A stretch of DNA of 15,532 nt from Anaerolineaceae bacterium (GTDB lineage: Bacteria > Chloroflexota > Anaerolineae > Anaerolineales > Anaerolineaceae): contig DQHW01000042.1 of NCBI GenBank assembly GCA_003524305.1, positions 1-15,532 of the forward strand, written 5' to 3'. Positions 6,928 to 13,867 of the stretch are shown one piece after another; within the stretch, counting starts at the first letter, position 1, and each line of letters starts with the position of its first letter. The position numbers were made by a program, and so were the translations under genes. The notes below the pieces were generated by a model. The model was given only the letters and a program-made list of their open reading frames with translations, made no database searches and was not told the DNA's origin.

Positions 6928-6948
6928 GTATTTTTTACATTTTGTAAA
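6913..6948. promoter_or_regulatory. Two phased operator sites (TTTACA-N3-TGTAAA)
   Basis: On the minus strand, site 1 at 6934-6948 reads TTTACAAAATGTAAA, a perfect 6+3+6 palindrome. Site 2 at 6913-6927 reads TTGACATAATGTAAA, one mismatch from the same pattern. The two are 21 bp apart, two helical turns, so bound dimers would lie on the same face. Site 2 covers the -35 of the minus-strand promoter. Site 1 overlaps a possible plus-strand -35. These are the likely targets of the XRE protein encoded in the unit. Confidence 0.6.
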
Positions 6949-6970
6949 GTAAATATCCTTCTATTTAAAT
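6942..6970 (+). promoter_or_regulatory. Candidate divergent promoter toward the 7072 gene
   Basis: TTGTAA (6942-6947) and TTAAAT (6965-6970) are 17 bp apart, each matching four of six consensus bases. The -35 overlaps operator site 1 (6934-6948). The leader to the ATG at 7072 would be about 95 nt. The match is modest and the call rests partly on the symmetric layout with the minus-strand promoter. Confidence 0.35.
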
Positions 6971-7071
6971 TTGATAGAATTTGAGAAATATTGAGAGCAA
7001 GTGATACCCACCATTAACTACAATAACGGCATCCAGTTCGGCTGGAAATCACTTTCGTCACAGGACGCATT

Positions 7072-7683
7072 ATGTGTAAATATGAAAAACTGTTCCTTGG
7101 AATAATACTGGGGGCGATCTTTCCCCTGGTTGGATTTTTAACTGGCTGGTGGAGCACCAGTCAACTATTTTCGAACGCATGGGTATTTATCACTGCCCTG
7201 CTTGGATTGGGTTTGGGACTTTTAGTTGACGGCGTTGTGCTCAAGAAGTGGGCAGCAAGGGCTTTCGAGATGGATCTCAAACTATGGATGGTGATCTTCT
7301 TTTTCTATGGCATCTGCGTATTTGGTTTTTTCATGGGAGTGCCGGTGTTTAATGTAATATTGGCAATCCCTGCGGGGTTGATCATCGGACGCAAATTAGT
7401 GCACCAATCGATGACCATCGAAGCCGAAAAACGATTGAGACTCAAAACGAACCTTTTCACAACGGGGGTGATGGCGTTTATCTGCACTTCTTCCGCGTTT
7501 TTGGCCTTACGCGATCCGACAACCGCGGCCAATCTGGAGGGCATGCTGCGCCTGACTTTTGAGGTGACACAAGGCATGATCATTGCCCTGATCGTGGTGG
7601 GTGGAGCCGGTTTGCTTGGATTACATTGGTGGTTGGTGGATAAAACAATACAATTTGCGAAAGGGTCTGGCAATAATTTATAA
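7072..7683 (+). CDS. Integral membrane protein of unknown function
   Basis: 203 residues with about six membrane helices (roughly 8-28, 35-56, 70-92, 93-110, 126-148, 165-190). No signal peptide distinct from the first helix, no known catalytic motif. A positively charged segment, GRKLVHQSMTIEAEKRLRLK (105-124), likely lies on the cytoplasmic side. AGGAC lies about 6 bp before the ATG. I do not recognise a named family. It is transcribed divergently from the XRE unit, and the shared upstream region contains the XRE-type operators, so it may belong to the same regulatory circuit. The next gene starts 45 bp downstream. Confidence 0.7.
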   Translation: MCKYEKLFLGIILGAIFPLVGFLTGWWSTSQLFSNAWVFITALLGLGLGLLVDGVVLKKWAARAFEMDLKLWMVIFFFYGICVFGFFMGVPVFNVILAIPAGLIIGRKLVHQSMTIEAEKRLRLKTNLFTTGVMAFICTSSAFLALRDPTTAANLEGMLRLTFEVTQGMIIALIVVGGAGLLGLHWWLVDKTIQFAKGSGNNL

Positions 7684-7728
7684 TAGTTAACACCAGTTAC
7701 GGCTATTTATTTACATGGAGAATTTGGA

Positions 7729-8205
7729 GTGACCGATCATAATCACATTCAGTTTGAGATAGCCCTTTTTCAGGAGGGAGACCAAAACAAAATTCGGCCA
7801 ATTTTGGAGCAAATCGGCTGGGCAGAAGCTTACATCACAGCCTTTGAGAAAGCTGCAATTACCTTTGCGGAGGGTAAAGACTCCGCGGTTTACCTGGCTA
7901 ATCAGGCTGAACGCTGCATCGGTTTCGTGTTTGTGGAGTGCCACTCCTGGAACAACCTTGCACAACTGCAGGGGCTGGCCGTGCACCCGGAGGTTCAACG
8001 CAGCGGAACAGCCACGGCGCTTGTCGTAAAAGCGGAAGTCTTCGCCCATAGCCGCGAGATGAGGGGAATCTACGTGGACACACCCATCAATAATTCAGGC
8101 GGGCGGTGTTTCTATGAGGCGCTGGGCTATCAATTGGGTTATCTCATGCCGCGATATTATGAAGCTAATCTCGACGGGGTAACCTATCAAAAGTTTTTTG
8201 AATAA
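7729..8205 (+). CDS. GNAT family N-acetyltransferase
   Basis: 158 residues, cytoplasmic. Gcn5-related acetyltransferases move an acetyl group from acetyl-CoA to an amine. Motif A, which binds CoA, is LQGLAVHPEVQRSGTATALV (80-99), with QRSGTA in place of the usual Q/RxxGxG/A. Motif B is GGRCFYEALGYQL (124-136), including the NN...FYE..GY pattern common in the superfamily. The translation start is GTG, chosen because GGAG lies 8 bp upstream and no ATG fits the frame. The gene follows the 7072 membrane protein by 45 bp and may be co-transcribed. The acceptor substrate cannot be predicted. Confidence 0.85.
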   Translation: MTDHNHIQFEIALFQEGDQNKIRPILEQIGWAEAYITAFEKAAITFAEGKDSAVYLANQAERCIGFVFVECHSWNNLAQLQGLAVHPEVQRSGTATALVVKAEVFAHSREMRGIYVDTPINNSGGRCFYEALGYQLGYLMPRYYEANLDGVTYQKFFE

Positions 8206-8210
8206 TTAAC

Positions 8211-8239
8211 TTATCAGGTTTTAATCAATTTTATATAAC
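8211..8239 (+). promoter_or_regulatory. Candidate promoter of the 8308 lipoprotein gene
   Basis: TTATCA (8211-8216) and TATAAC (8234-8239) are separated by 17 bp; the -10 matches five of six consensus bases and the -35 four. It would give a leader of about 60 nt. Confidence 0.4.
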
Positions 8240-8307
8240 TGACTTTTAAGATGCCTATTGCTTTTAATGCCGGACTTTTGTATTCTATTGTAAATAGGAT
8301 AATAAAG

Positions 8308-8940
8308 ATGAAAATAAGCATAAAAACAATACTAATAATATTTGTCTTACTGACAAGCGCTGCTTGTTCTCTGCCATTTCTGGCGGGAGATTCTTCAGAT
8401 GCGGAACCGACTGAAGACATCAGAACTGAAATGCCTACGCCTGCTCAGACAACGACTGCAGAAGCTACAGACGGCGTTGATCCGTGCCTGGTCGGGGTGT
8501 GGATCATGGATACCAACGCTTTGAACAACAAATTCCTTGACCTGACGCATTCTCCGAACATGTATGTTGTGGAGCCCAGTGCCATGACCTTGGAATTAAG
8601 CGCGGAAGGAAATTATGTAATCAACGGCGAAACCATCGTTCGTGCTGATATTCCAAATGGAAGTGATTACATGCAGATGACGGGCACGCACAGCGGTGAG
8701 GGTCGTTACTCGGCGGATGGATCATCCGTATTTTTGAGTGATTCTACTTACACGGTTGCCTTTGGCACCATGACCATGAATATTAATGGTGTAGTTGCCG
8801 AAGCGCCAGTTTCCACTTTTACACTGCCCGAAAACTTCATGTCGCCCCCGTCCACTTCAGCCTATGTATGTTCAACCAATTCCTTGCAAATTACCTATGA
8901 AAGTCCATCAGGTCCGATCACCGAGGAGTGGGCTCGATAA
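8308..8940 (+). CDS. Secreted lipoprotein with a beta-rich domain, unknown function
   Basis: 210 residues. The ATG at 8308 is preceded by AGGAT at 7 bp; an in-frame ATG at 8251 lacks a ribosome site and would disrupt the signal peptide. Residues 1-19 form a lipoprotein signal peptide with the modified Cys20 in TSAAC; Ser at -3 is unusual for a lipobox. A low-complexity Thr/Pro/Glu linker (about 22-53) leads to a domain starting VDPCLVGVWIMD with repeated beta-strand patterns (TLELSAEGNYVING, GEGRYSADGSSVFL), reminiscent of lipocalin-like 'GxW' domains. Cys58 and a late Cys (in YVCSTNS) could form a disulfide. Function unknown. Confidence 0.75.
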   Translation: MKISIKTILIIFVLLTSAACSLPFLAGDSSDAEPTEDIRTEMPTPAQTTTAEATDGVDPCLVGVWIMDTNALNNKFLDLTHSPNMYVVEPSAMTLELSAEGNYVINGETIVRADIPNGSDYMQMTGTHSGEGRYSADGSSVFLSDSTYTVAFGTMTMNINGVVAEAPVSTFTLPENFMSPPSTSAYVCSTNSLQITYESPSGPITEEWAR

Positions 8941-8968
8941 ATCAAGATAATACTTTAGTTCAAAATAA

Positions 8969-9004
8969 CCCTGGTGACTAATAAAAAAACAGCCAGGGAT
9001 TTTT
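8969..9004 (+). terminator. Rho-independent terminator after the lipoprotein gene
   Basis: CCCTGG (8969-8974) pairs with CCAGGG (8993-8998), with one more G-U pair possible, and is followed by ATTTTTG. It lies 29 bp after the lipoprotein stop codon. The 18-nt loop is longer than usual, so efficiency may be moderate. Confidence 0.5.
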
Positions 9005-9031
9005 GATAAAACTGGCAAGTTTTATCAAAAA
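9000..9031. repeat. Perfect 14-bp AT-rich hairpin
   Basis: TTTTTGATAAAACT (9000-9013) and AGTTTTATCAAAAA (9018-9031) form a perfect stem with a GGCA tetraloop. Its left arm begins with the same five T residues that act as the T tract of the preceding terminator, so the two folds compete for these bases. It might act as a terminator in the opposite direction, where the stem is followed by AT-rich sequence. Confidence 0.5.
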
Positions 9032-9411
9032 CAATAATTATCCGAATCATGAAGCCAAATGAGGATCAATTCAAATAGAGCAACGGCGGCGTTAAGAACA
9101 AGGTGACCGCAGGTTGGTTTTAGTTCATTTTTAAAGGTGCAATAATGCGCTATAGCGATTATCAACGTTTAGATTGGAGTAATCTCAAAAAAAGATAGGT
9201 TTTTTATATATTTTATTGGGGACAAAATCAGCCTCCTTAATTTAAACTAAATCCATACAGATCAACAAATTAGCAACGGCCTTCGAATTATTGAATTGGT
9301 AGCCGACGGCCAGGTCATTAAGAAATGGACCAATTGTCTGCTCACTTGTATTTAAGCAAACACAAATGACCCCGACCCCATATCAATTCAAAAGCAAAGG
9401 AATGGAAGTTT

Positions 9412-9807
9412 ATGAAGAAGCTGATCTTAATCGTGGTACTCATCTTTGTAATTGTATTGATAATTGGCTGCACACCGGGCTCAGGTATTCAAATCAGCAC
9501 ACCTGTGCCCAATGCCAATGAGAAAATGGATATTCCCGGATTCAAAATTCAATTCAATGCTCCCGGGATTAACCCCCTGGCCAACACCGCTGATGCACAT
9601 GGTTTGGTCGGGGGCATTCTCACGGGGATTTGGCATGGATTTATTTCTCCGGGGACGCTTATTTTTTCATTGATCAATCCGAATGTGGAAATGTATGAAG
9701 TGCATAACGATGGCAGCCAATATAATTTTGGTTTCCTGCTGGGTATTGCAATCATTTTCCTGGCGATTAACTTACTCTTCAGGCGCAGACGTCCGCTGAA
9801 ATTATAG
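9412..9807 (+). CDS. Small lipoprotein with C-terminal membrane anchor
   Basis: 131 residues. An N-terminal hydrophobic signal (about 3-19) ends in the lipobox LIIGC (Cys20). The extracytoplasmic part contains GLVGGILTGIWHGFISPGTLIFSLINP (about 66-91), a hydrophobic conserved-looking block with Trp-His, then NVEMYEVHNDGSQYNFGFLLG leading into a second helix (about 105-124) and the basic end FRRRRPLKL. I recall similar unnamed proteins with IWHGFI...YEVHN...YNFGFLLG in Firmicutes and Chloroflexota; their function is not known to me. GGAAG lies 3 bp before the ATG within a purine-rich AAGGAATGGAAG. It is followed by a 56-residue membrane protein 106 bp downstream. Confidence 0.75.
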   Translation: MKKLILIVVLIFVIVLIIGCTPGSGIQISTPVPNANEKMDIPGFKIQFNAPGINPLANTADAHGLVGGILTGIWHGFISPGTLIFSLINPNVEMYEVHNDGSQYNFGFLLGIAIIFLAINLLFRRRRPLKL

Positions 9808-9913
9808 ATAAGACTTTAAATGAGCGGATGATGATTCTTCGACCGCAATATTGAATAAAAATCGAACGAGCGGTAATGGATCCAATTAACTTATTGAAAT
9901 GGAGAATAATCAT

Positions 9914-10084
9914 ATGAAACTTAGCAAACCGAAAGTGGTTACCTGGTGGATCGCCGTTATCCTTGGCGGACTTGGTATTTTAGCAACGCTGATTCCGATT
10001 CCGGCGCTGGCGCCATACGCGTTTTGGATGGTGGCTGCTGGTTTTGTACTTTTGGCTCTGGGTACTGCACTCAAGGGATTATAG
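9914..10084 (+). CDS. 56-residue two-helix membrane protein
   Basis: Short protein: KLSKPKVVTWWIAVILGGLGILATLI forms one amphipathic/transmembrane helix (about 9-27) and APYAFWMVAAGFVLLALGTAL the second (about 32-53). The ATG at 9914 is chosen because GGAG lies 9 bp upstream; the earlier in-frame ATG at 9899 overlaps that ribosome site. A strong hairpin lies 12 bp past the stop, supporting a real transcript end. No named family is recognised; it could be a small partner of the preceding lipoprotein. Confidence 0.65.
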   Translation: MKLSKPKVVTWWIAVILGGLGILATLIPIPALAPYAFWMVAAGFVLLALGTALKGL

Positions 10085-10096
10085 AACTTTGATCTA

Positions 10097-10132
10097 CAAG
10101 AGGGTTTGTTTGCCATAGGACAAACCCTCTTG
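10097..10132 (+). terminator. 13-bp hairpin, probable terminator
   Basis: CAAGAGGGTTTGT (10097-10109) and its exact complement (10120-10132) form a perfect stem with a 10-nt loop, 12 bp after the small membrane protein gene. There is no T tract on either side, so it may need Rho or act as a 3' stabiliser. Confidence 0.55.
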
Positions 10133-10168
10133 CCCTAATTGCACTCCTCTGTATCTGTAGATTTTGGA

Positions 10169-10205
10169 TTGACAACAATTTCACGGTTGAGTTATGCTCA
10201 ACGTG
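10169..10205 (+). promoter_or_regulatory. Orphan promoter-like site with overlapping inverted repeat
   Basis: A perfect TTGACA (10169-10174) is followed after 18 bp by TATGCT (10193-10198). Overlapping it is an inverted repeat CACGGTTGAG/CTCAACGTG (10182-10191 and 10197-10205) with one bulged G. No plus-strand gene follows; transcription would run into the 3' end of msrQ in antisense. It could drive a small or antisense RNA, or be coincidental. Confidence 0.3.
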
Positions 10206-10337
10206 ATTATATTTATTAACGGTATAGATTCCAGAGCACTTGCTTTGGCGGTTCCATGTTTTGAGGTGGATTAGAAATTTGTTCTTGTGGAAGGTTCTGT
10301 TAGTTTGTTTCGAAGATACAATAGCAAAGCAATAGTT

Positions 10338-11051
10338 TCATTTGCCAGTCGATTGAATTGAAGTCTTAAGAACCAATTCAAGAACCCATTTTCTTAATGA
10401 AATAATGCGTTTTTTTACTGGCGGGATCCTTAATACAAGCAGAATTATGACCAGCCCACTCATCACGAGGGGGCGTACAATATTGCCGCTGAGAGTGCTC
10501 AAAGAGCCCTTGACGGCAAGTGCATAATGTAGAACAGCTAATCCGCCAATCACATAGATCATTTTATGAAGTCTTGCCCAGGTTTTTCCAAGACGTTTCA
10601 TCCAATATTTGAAAGATGTGGCTGCCAGTGATAACAGCATTAATCCAGCCAATGAGCCCAAAAGGATGAAAGGTTTTTGAATAATCAATTGGAAGATTTG
10701 CTTAAGGTCAAAACCGTAGTCAAAGGCCAGGAAAGTGGTGAAATGCAGCGCAAACAAGAAAAAGGTGTATAAGCCCAAGGTTCGTCGGTGTTTTGAAAGC
10801 TTCTTCCGGCCGGTGATGGTAATCACCGGGGTTACTGCAAGAGTAATGATGAGCAGATTCAAAGCAGCGCGGCCAAAAAACTGTTCTATAAATTGGATGG
10901 GGTTGAAGGTCAGTTGATGCATGAAATACTTGTAAATCAATTCGGCAAGTGGCAACAATCCGATAACATGAATACAAATGCGCAGCCATGGAAACGACAG
11001 AACACGCGAAGAGAACGAATTGGTAATCGGAAGTACAACATTTGTATTCAC
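10338..11051 (-). CDS. msrQ: MsrQ, heme-binding membrane subunit of the MsrPQ system
   Basis: 237 residues, about six membrane helices; member of the ferric-reductase-like transmembrane domain family (formerly YedZ). It passes electrons from the respiratory quinone pool or a flavin reductase through heme to MsrP. The family block LGLYTFFLFALHFTTFLAFDYG (92-113) supplies a heme His in ALHF, and ARLHKMIYVIGGLAVLHYAL (about 159-178) supplies two more in RLHK and LHYA. The start is GTG with GAGGAAATC immediately upstream; no in-frame ATG is near. It begins 7 bp after the msrP stop and is surely co-transcribed. Slightly longer than the usual 200-220 residues because of the C-terminal basic tail. 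Confidence 0.93.
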   Translation of the reverse strand: MNTNVVLPITNSFSSRVLSFPWLRICIHVIGLLPLAELIYKYFMHQLTFNPIQFIEQFFGRAALNLLIITLAVTPVITITGRKKLSKHRRTLGLYTFFLFALHFTTFLAFDYGFDLKQIFQLIIQKPFILLGSLAGLMLLSLAATSFKYWMKRLGKTWARLHKMIYVIGGLAVLHYALAVKGSLSTLSGNIVRPLVMSGLVIILLVLRIPPVKKRIISLRKWVLELVLKTSIQSTGK

Positions 11052-11058
11052 GATTTCC

Positions 11059-11994
11059 TCAATAATTCTTTTTTAGATCCATACCGTCATAGAGATAAGA
11101 TACCTGGTCAGAATAACCATTAAACATGATCGTGTCACGGCGGTTGAACTCACCAATTCGGCGTTCAGAAGCCTGGCTCCAACGGGGATGATCCACAAAT
11201 GGATTGACATTGGCATAAAAGCCATACTCATTTGGAGCAATGGTGCTCCACATGGTGGCGGGCTGCTGGTCGGTCAACTCGATCTTCACAATCGCCTTGA
11301 TGGATTTAAAACCGTACTTCCAGGGCACCACCAGACGGATGCCGCCGCCGCTCTGAGCGGGCAGTTCTCCGCCATATAAACCGGTGGCAAGGAGGGTAAG
11401 ATCATTCATGGCTTCGTCAATCCGCAGTCCTTCCTGGTAAGGCCAGGGATAAGTGGATTGTTTTTGGCCGGGCATGTCATCAGGTTTGTAAATGGTTTCA
11501 AATCGAACATATTTGGCACTAGAAGTTGGTTCAACATCATTTAGTAATTTTGCGAGGGGAAATCCCAACCAGGGAATGACCATGCTCCAGGCTTCAACAC
11601 ATCGCAGGCGATAAATACGTTCTTCAAGTGGGTATTTCTTAGTCAAGTCGTCAACACTGAACTTTCCGGGGTTATTGACCATGCCTGAAATTTCCACATC
11701 CCAGGGGGACGTTACAAAATCTTTGGATAAGCTGGCTACCCCTTGCTTATCAGTGGTGAACTCATAATAATTATTGTAATTGGTGATCTCATCGAAAGAA
11801 TTAAGAACATCCTCAGCGGAGGGGGCTTGTGAGTCGATCTTGGTTGCCGAAGGAGGGGTTTTTCCTGCCGGCACAGCGCAAGCCACCAGGGCAACACTTC
11901 CGGCAACGACACCGGCGGCTTTCATGAAGTCTCTTCTTGATAGATATGCCTGTTTAGGAGTAATTTCTGATGATGGGATTAATGGTATTTTCAT
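11059..11994 (-). CDS. msrP: MsrP, molybdopterin-dependent methionine-sulfoxide reductase
   Basis: 311 residues; extracytoplasmic catalytic subunit that reduces protein-bound methionine sulfoxide, R and S forms. SRRDFMKAAG (19-28) is a twin-arginine export signal. The molybdenum-ligand Cys132 sits in YRLRCVEAWSMVIPW, a diagnostic stretch for the YedY/MsrP sulfite-oxidase-like fold. SGYANV-type family landmarks PWKYGFKSIK and EYGFYANVNPFVDHPRWSQ are intact, so it should be active. After the Tat region the sequence LVAC (Cys39) resembles a lipobox, suggesting a Tat-exported lipoprotein. AGGAGG lies 4 bp before the ATG. It starts 12 bp after the thioredoxin-like gene and 7 bp before msrQ. Confidence 0.95.
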   Translation of the reverse strand: MKIPLIPSSEITPKQAYLSRRDFMKAAGVVAGSVALVACAVPAGKTPPSATKIDSQAPSAEDVLNSFDEITNYNNYYEFTTDKQGVASLSKDFVTSPWDVEISGMVNNPGKFSVDDLTKKYPLEERIYRLRCVEAWSMVIPWLGFPLAKLLNDVEPTSSAKYVRFETIYKPDDMPGQKQSTYPWPYQEGLRIDEAMNDLTLLATGLYGGELPAQSGGGIRLVVPWKYGFKSIKAIVKIELTDQQPATMWSTIAPNEYGFYANVNPFVDHPRWSQASERRIGEFNRRDTIMFNGYSDQVSYLYDGMDLKKNY

Positions 11995-12006
11995 GATTCC
12001 TCCTGG

Positions 12007-12555
12007 TTAATTTTCTTTCTCATTAAGAAGCAAGATGATCGCATCTTCAGTTTCTTGATATTTACCTTCACCAATATGGGTGTATCGGATGTGACCCTGT
12101 TTGTCGATCAAATACAGACTGGGCCAATAGCGGGTTTCATAGGCTTTCCAGGTCTTACCAAGGTTGTCTTCTGCAACTGCATAAGGGATTTTCAATTCTT
12201 TGACGGCCTGTTCAAGATTTGACAGAACAGATTCTCGCTCAAACTCAGGAAAATGGTTGCCAATGATAACCAGCCCTTCGGAGGAATATTTGTCATGCCA
12301 GTCTATCAAATGGGGGATCACGTTGCGGCAGTTAATACAACCAAAGGTCCACATATCAATGATAACGACCTTGCCTTTAAGGTCAGCAAGCCTGAGCGGG
12401 TTTGGCGTATTGATCCAAACCGTGTTGGTTAATTCAGGTGCAATGCCAAGATCAGGCAAATTCAATAAAGTAGATTTTTCACTTGTATTATTAGCAGGGC
12501 TGCAAGCTGAAAGAATTAAGAAACCGACGAAGATGAGTGACAAGAGTGATCGCAT
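12007..12555 (-). CDS. Thioredoxin-fold lipoprotein (TlpA/DipZ C-domain-like)
   Basis: 182 residues. Signal peptide with lipobox LSAC (Cys18), then a redoxin domain from about residue 40. The redox-active pair is Cys73-Cys76 in WTFGCINC, close to the WTYxCINC motif of DipZ-type C-terminal domains; the cis-proline is in RYWPSLYLID. It should work on the outer face of the membrane as a thiol reductant or peroxide-linked thioredoxin. The second Met was chosen as start because AAGGAG is 8 bp from it but only 2 bp from the first ATG (12561). It lies directly upstream of msrP and carries a putative response-regulator box before it, so it is probably part of the same repair unit. Confidence 0.85.
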   Translation of the reverse strand: MRSLLSLIFVGFLILSACSPANNTSEKSTLLNLPDLGIAPELTNTVWINTPNPLRLADLKGKVVIIDMWTFGCINCRNVIPHLIDWHDKYSSEGLVIIGNHFPEFERESVLSNLEQAVKELKIPYAVAEDNLGKTWKAYETRYWPSLYLIDKQGHIRYTHIGEGKYQETEDAIILLLNEKEN

Positions 12556-12581
12556 AACCATATCTCCTTGTTGATAAGGTT

Positions 12582-12614
12582 ATGTTAACCAACAATAGTT
12601 ACAAAATTCTTAAC
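12582..12614 (-). promoter_or_regulatory. Response-regulator box and -10 upstream of thioredoxin-msrPQ
   Basis: On the minus strand the box GTTAAGAATTTTGTAA (12599-12614) is followed after 11 bp by TAACAT (12582-12587), a 4/6 match to a -10. The box matches the one before the regulator gene at 14 of 16 positions, with the same 11-bp spacing. Within it, TTAA and GTAA are 11 bp apart, one helical turn, as expected for head-to-tail binding by an OmpR/PhoB-type dimer. It lies in the 70-bp gap after the kinase gene, so trx-msrPQ may have its own activated promoter. Confidence 0.5.
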
Positions 12615-12631
12615 CTGTGAAGAACAAAGGA

Positions 12632-13864
12632 TTAACGCTTGGGCAATGATATTGTGAATGTTGTTCCCTTAAGACGTTCGCTCTGAACAGCAATATTGCC
12701 TTTATGCGCTTCAACCACCCCTTTGGCGATGGCCAACCCCAGCCCCGCACCGCCGCTCACCCGGCTGCGAGATTTATCGCCCCTGTAAAAACGCTCAAAA
12801 ACATGCGGGATGTCTTCTGGCAAGATGCCTTCACCAGAATCGCTGATGCAAACGGTTACCCTATCATTGTTGCTATTGGCGTTGATTTTAATTTCACCAT
12901 TCACAGGTGTGTAGCGAATGGCGTTGCTGACCAAATTGTTTATCGCGCGTCCCATCCAAAGAACATCCATGGTAATGGGGTTCACGCCTTCACTGGCTGA
13001 GCCGCTTAGTCTTACCCCTTTTTGAGCCGCCAAACTTGAAAAGCTTTCAAGAGTGTCTGAAATGAGATCACTGATAGAGGCAGCTTCAAGATTAAGCGGC
13101 ATGCCGCCTGCATCCAATTGGGAGATTTGAAAGAGATCATCCACAAGAAATGAGAGAGTGTCTACATGTTTCTTGGCTTGAGAAAGATAGTTCTGGATTT
13201 CTTTTGGATCCGTAACAACACCATCAGCAAGCGCTTCGACTAACAACCGGATTGATGAAAGGGGAGTGCGCAGATCGTGACCAGCCCAAGCGACTAAATC
13301 ACGGCGCAAGGTTTCAAGTTCTTTTTGTTTTTGATCGGCTGTTTGCAACTGCCGGGCCATTTTGTTAAAAGAATCTGCAAGCGAAGCGATTTCATCTCTT
13401 CCTGGAATTTCAGCACGGGTGGATAAATCTCCATTTTCAATCGAATGGGTGGCAGATTCGAGCCGCGAGATGCGGTCAATGAGGGCACTGGTAAAAAAGC
13501 TGCCCAATGCAACCGCGATGCCTCCCGCGAATAAGAGCAGGACTGTCGCCAATAAGAGATCGTGTTCGCTGGCAAACATCAATCTTGCCGTTAGCCAGAC
13601 ATTCAAAAAAGTTAAAAGGCTGGCGATAACATAAGACCCCAGCAGAACCCAACGCAAGGAAGGGGCTGATTTTAGCCAATTAAAACGAAAAGCGCCGTAG
13701 CCAATGGCGATTGAGATTACAGCGGTAATGGCCAGGAACAGCGCCATATGCTGCAGGTCTCCCAATGTTGGACGCATCAGTAGATAGAAAAATACCAGCG
13801 AAATTAGAAGGACGATTGCAATGGTTGTGGCAAAAAACAAAGTGCGTTTTCTTGAATTTTTCAT
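12632..13864 (-). CDS. Sensor histidine kinase
   Basis: 410 residues. Four membrane helices (about 9-29, 40-59, 72-91, 103-124) with only short external loops, a HAMP linker (about 125-178), a HisKA domain with phospho-accepting His196 in WAGHDLRTPLSS, and an HATPase domain with N box INNLVSNAIRYT (308-319), G1 DSGEG (342-346), F box FERFYRGD and G2 GGAGLGLAIA (371-380). All catalytic motifs are intact. It lacks a sizeable extracytoplasmic sensor domain, so it probably senses within the membrane or through a partner. It starts 3 bp after the response regulator stop with no clear ribosome site, implying translational coupling. Confidence 0.93.
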   Translation of the reverse strand: MKNSRKRTLFFATTIAIVLLISLVFFYLLMRPTLGDLQHMALFLAITAVISIAIGYGAFRFNWLKSAPSLRWVLLGSYVIASLLTFLNVWLTARLMFASEHDLLLATVLLLFAGGIAVALGSFFTSALIDRISRLESATHSIENGDLSTRAEIPGRDEIASLADSFNKMARQLQTADQKQKELETLRRDLVAWAGHDLRTPLSSIRLLVEALADGVVTDPKEIQNYLSQAKKHVDTLSFLVDDLFQISQLDAGGMPLNLEAASISDLISDTLESFSSLAAQKGVRLSGSASEGVNPITMDVLWMGRAINNLVSNAIRYTPVNGEIKINANSNNDRVTVCISDSGEGILPEDIPHVFERFYRGDKSRSRVSGGAGLGLAIAKGVVEAHKGNIAVQSERLKGTTFTISLPKR

Positions 13865-13867
13865 GGT

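Larger units (their letters stand above)
8941..9411. other. Non-coding gap with terminator and AT-rich hairpin
   Basis: 471 bp. The left end carries a terminator (8969-9004) and an AT-rich hairpin (9000-9031). A 10-bp perfect palindrome CGCTATAGCG lies at 9148-9157, inside a 17-codon frame (9145-9198) that has AAGGTG before its ATG but no recognisable product. The stretch 9251-9350 contains a short open frame without a start codon that could be a relic. No other gene was found; this is the least dense part of the window. Confidence 0.5.

Noticed and set aside
7715..7732. Five-codon mini-frame MENLE whose TGA overlaps the GTG start of the acetyltransferase gene
   Set aside because: No ribosome site of its own; its GGAG is better explained as the ribosome site of the acetyltransferase gene.
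9145..9198. 17-codon frame with an AAGGTG ribosome-like site in the long non-coding gap
   Set aside because: Too short to distinguish from chance, no hydrophobic or regulatory signature; recorded only in the gap description.
9251..9352. Open stretch encoding NGLRIIELVADGQVIKKW, possible gene relic
   Set aside because: No start codon, only about 34 codons, and no family recognised; could be chance.
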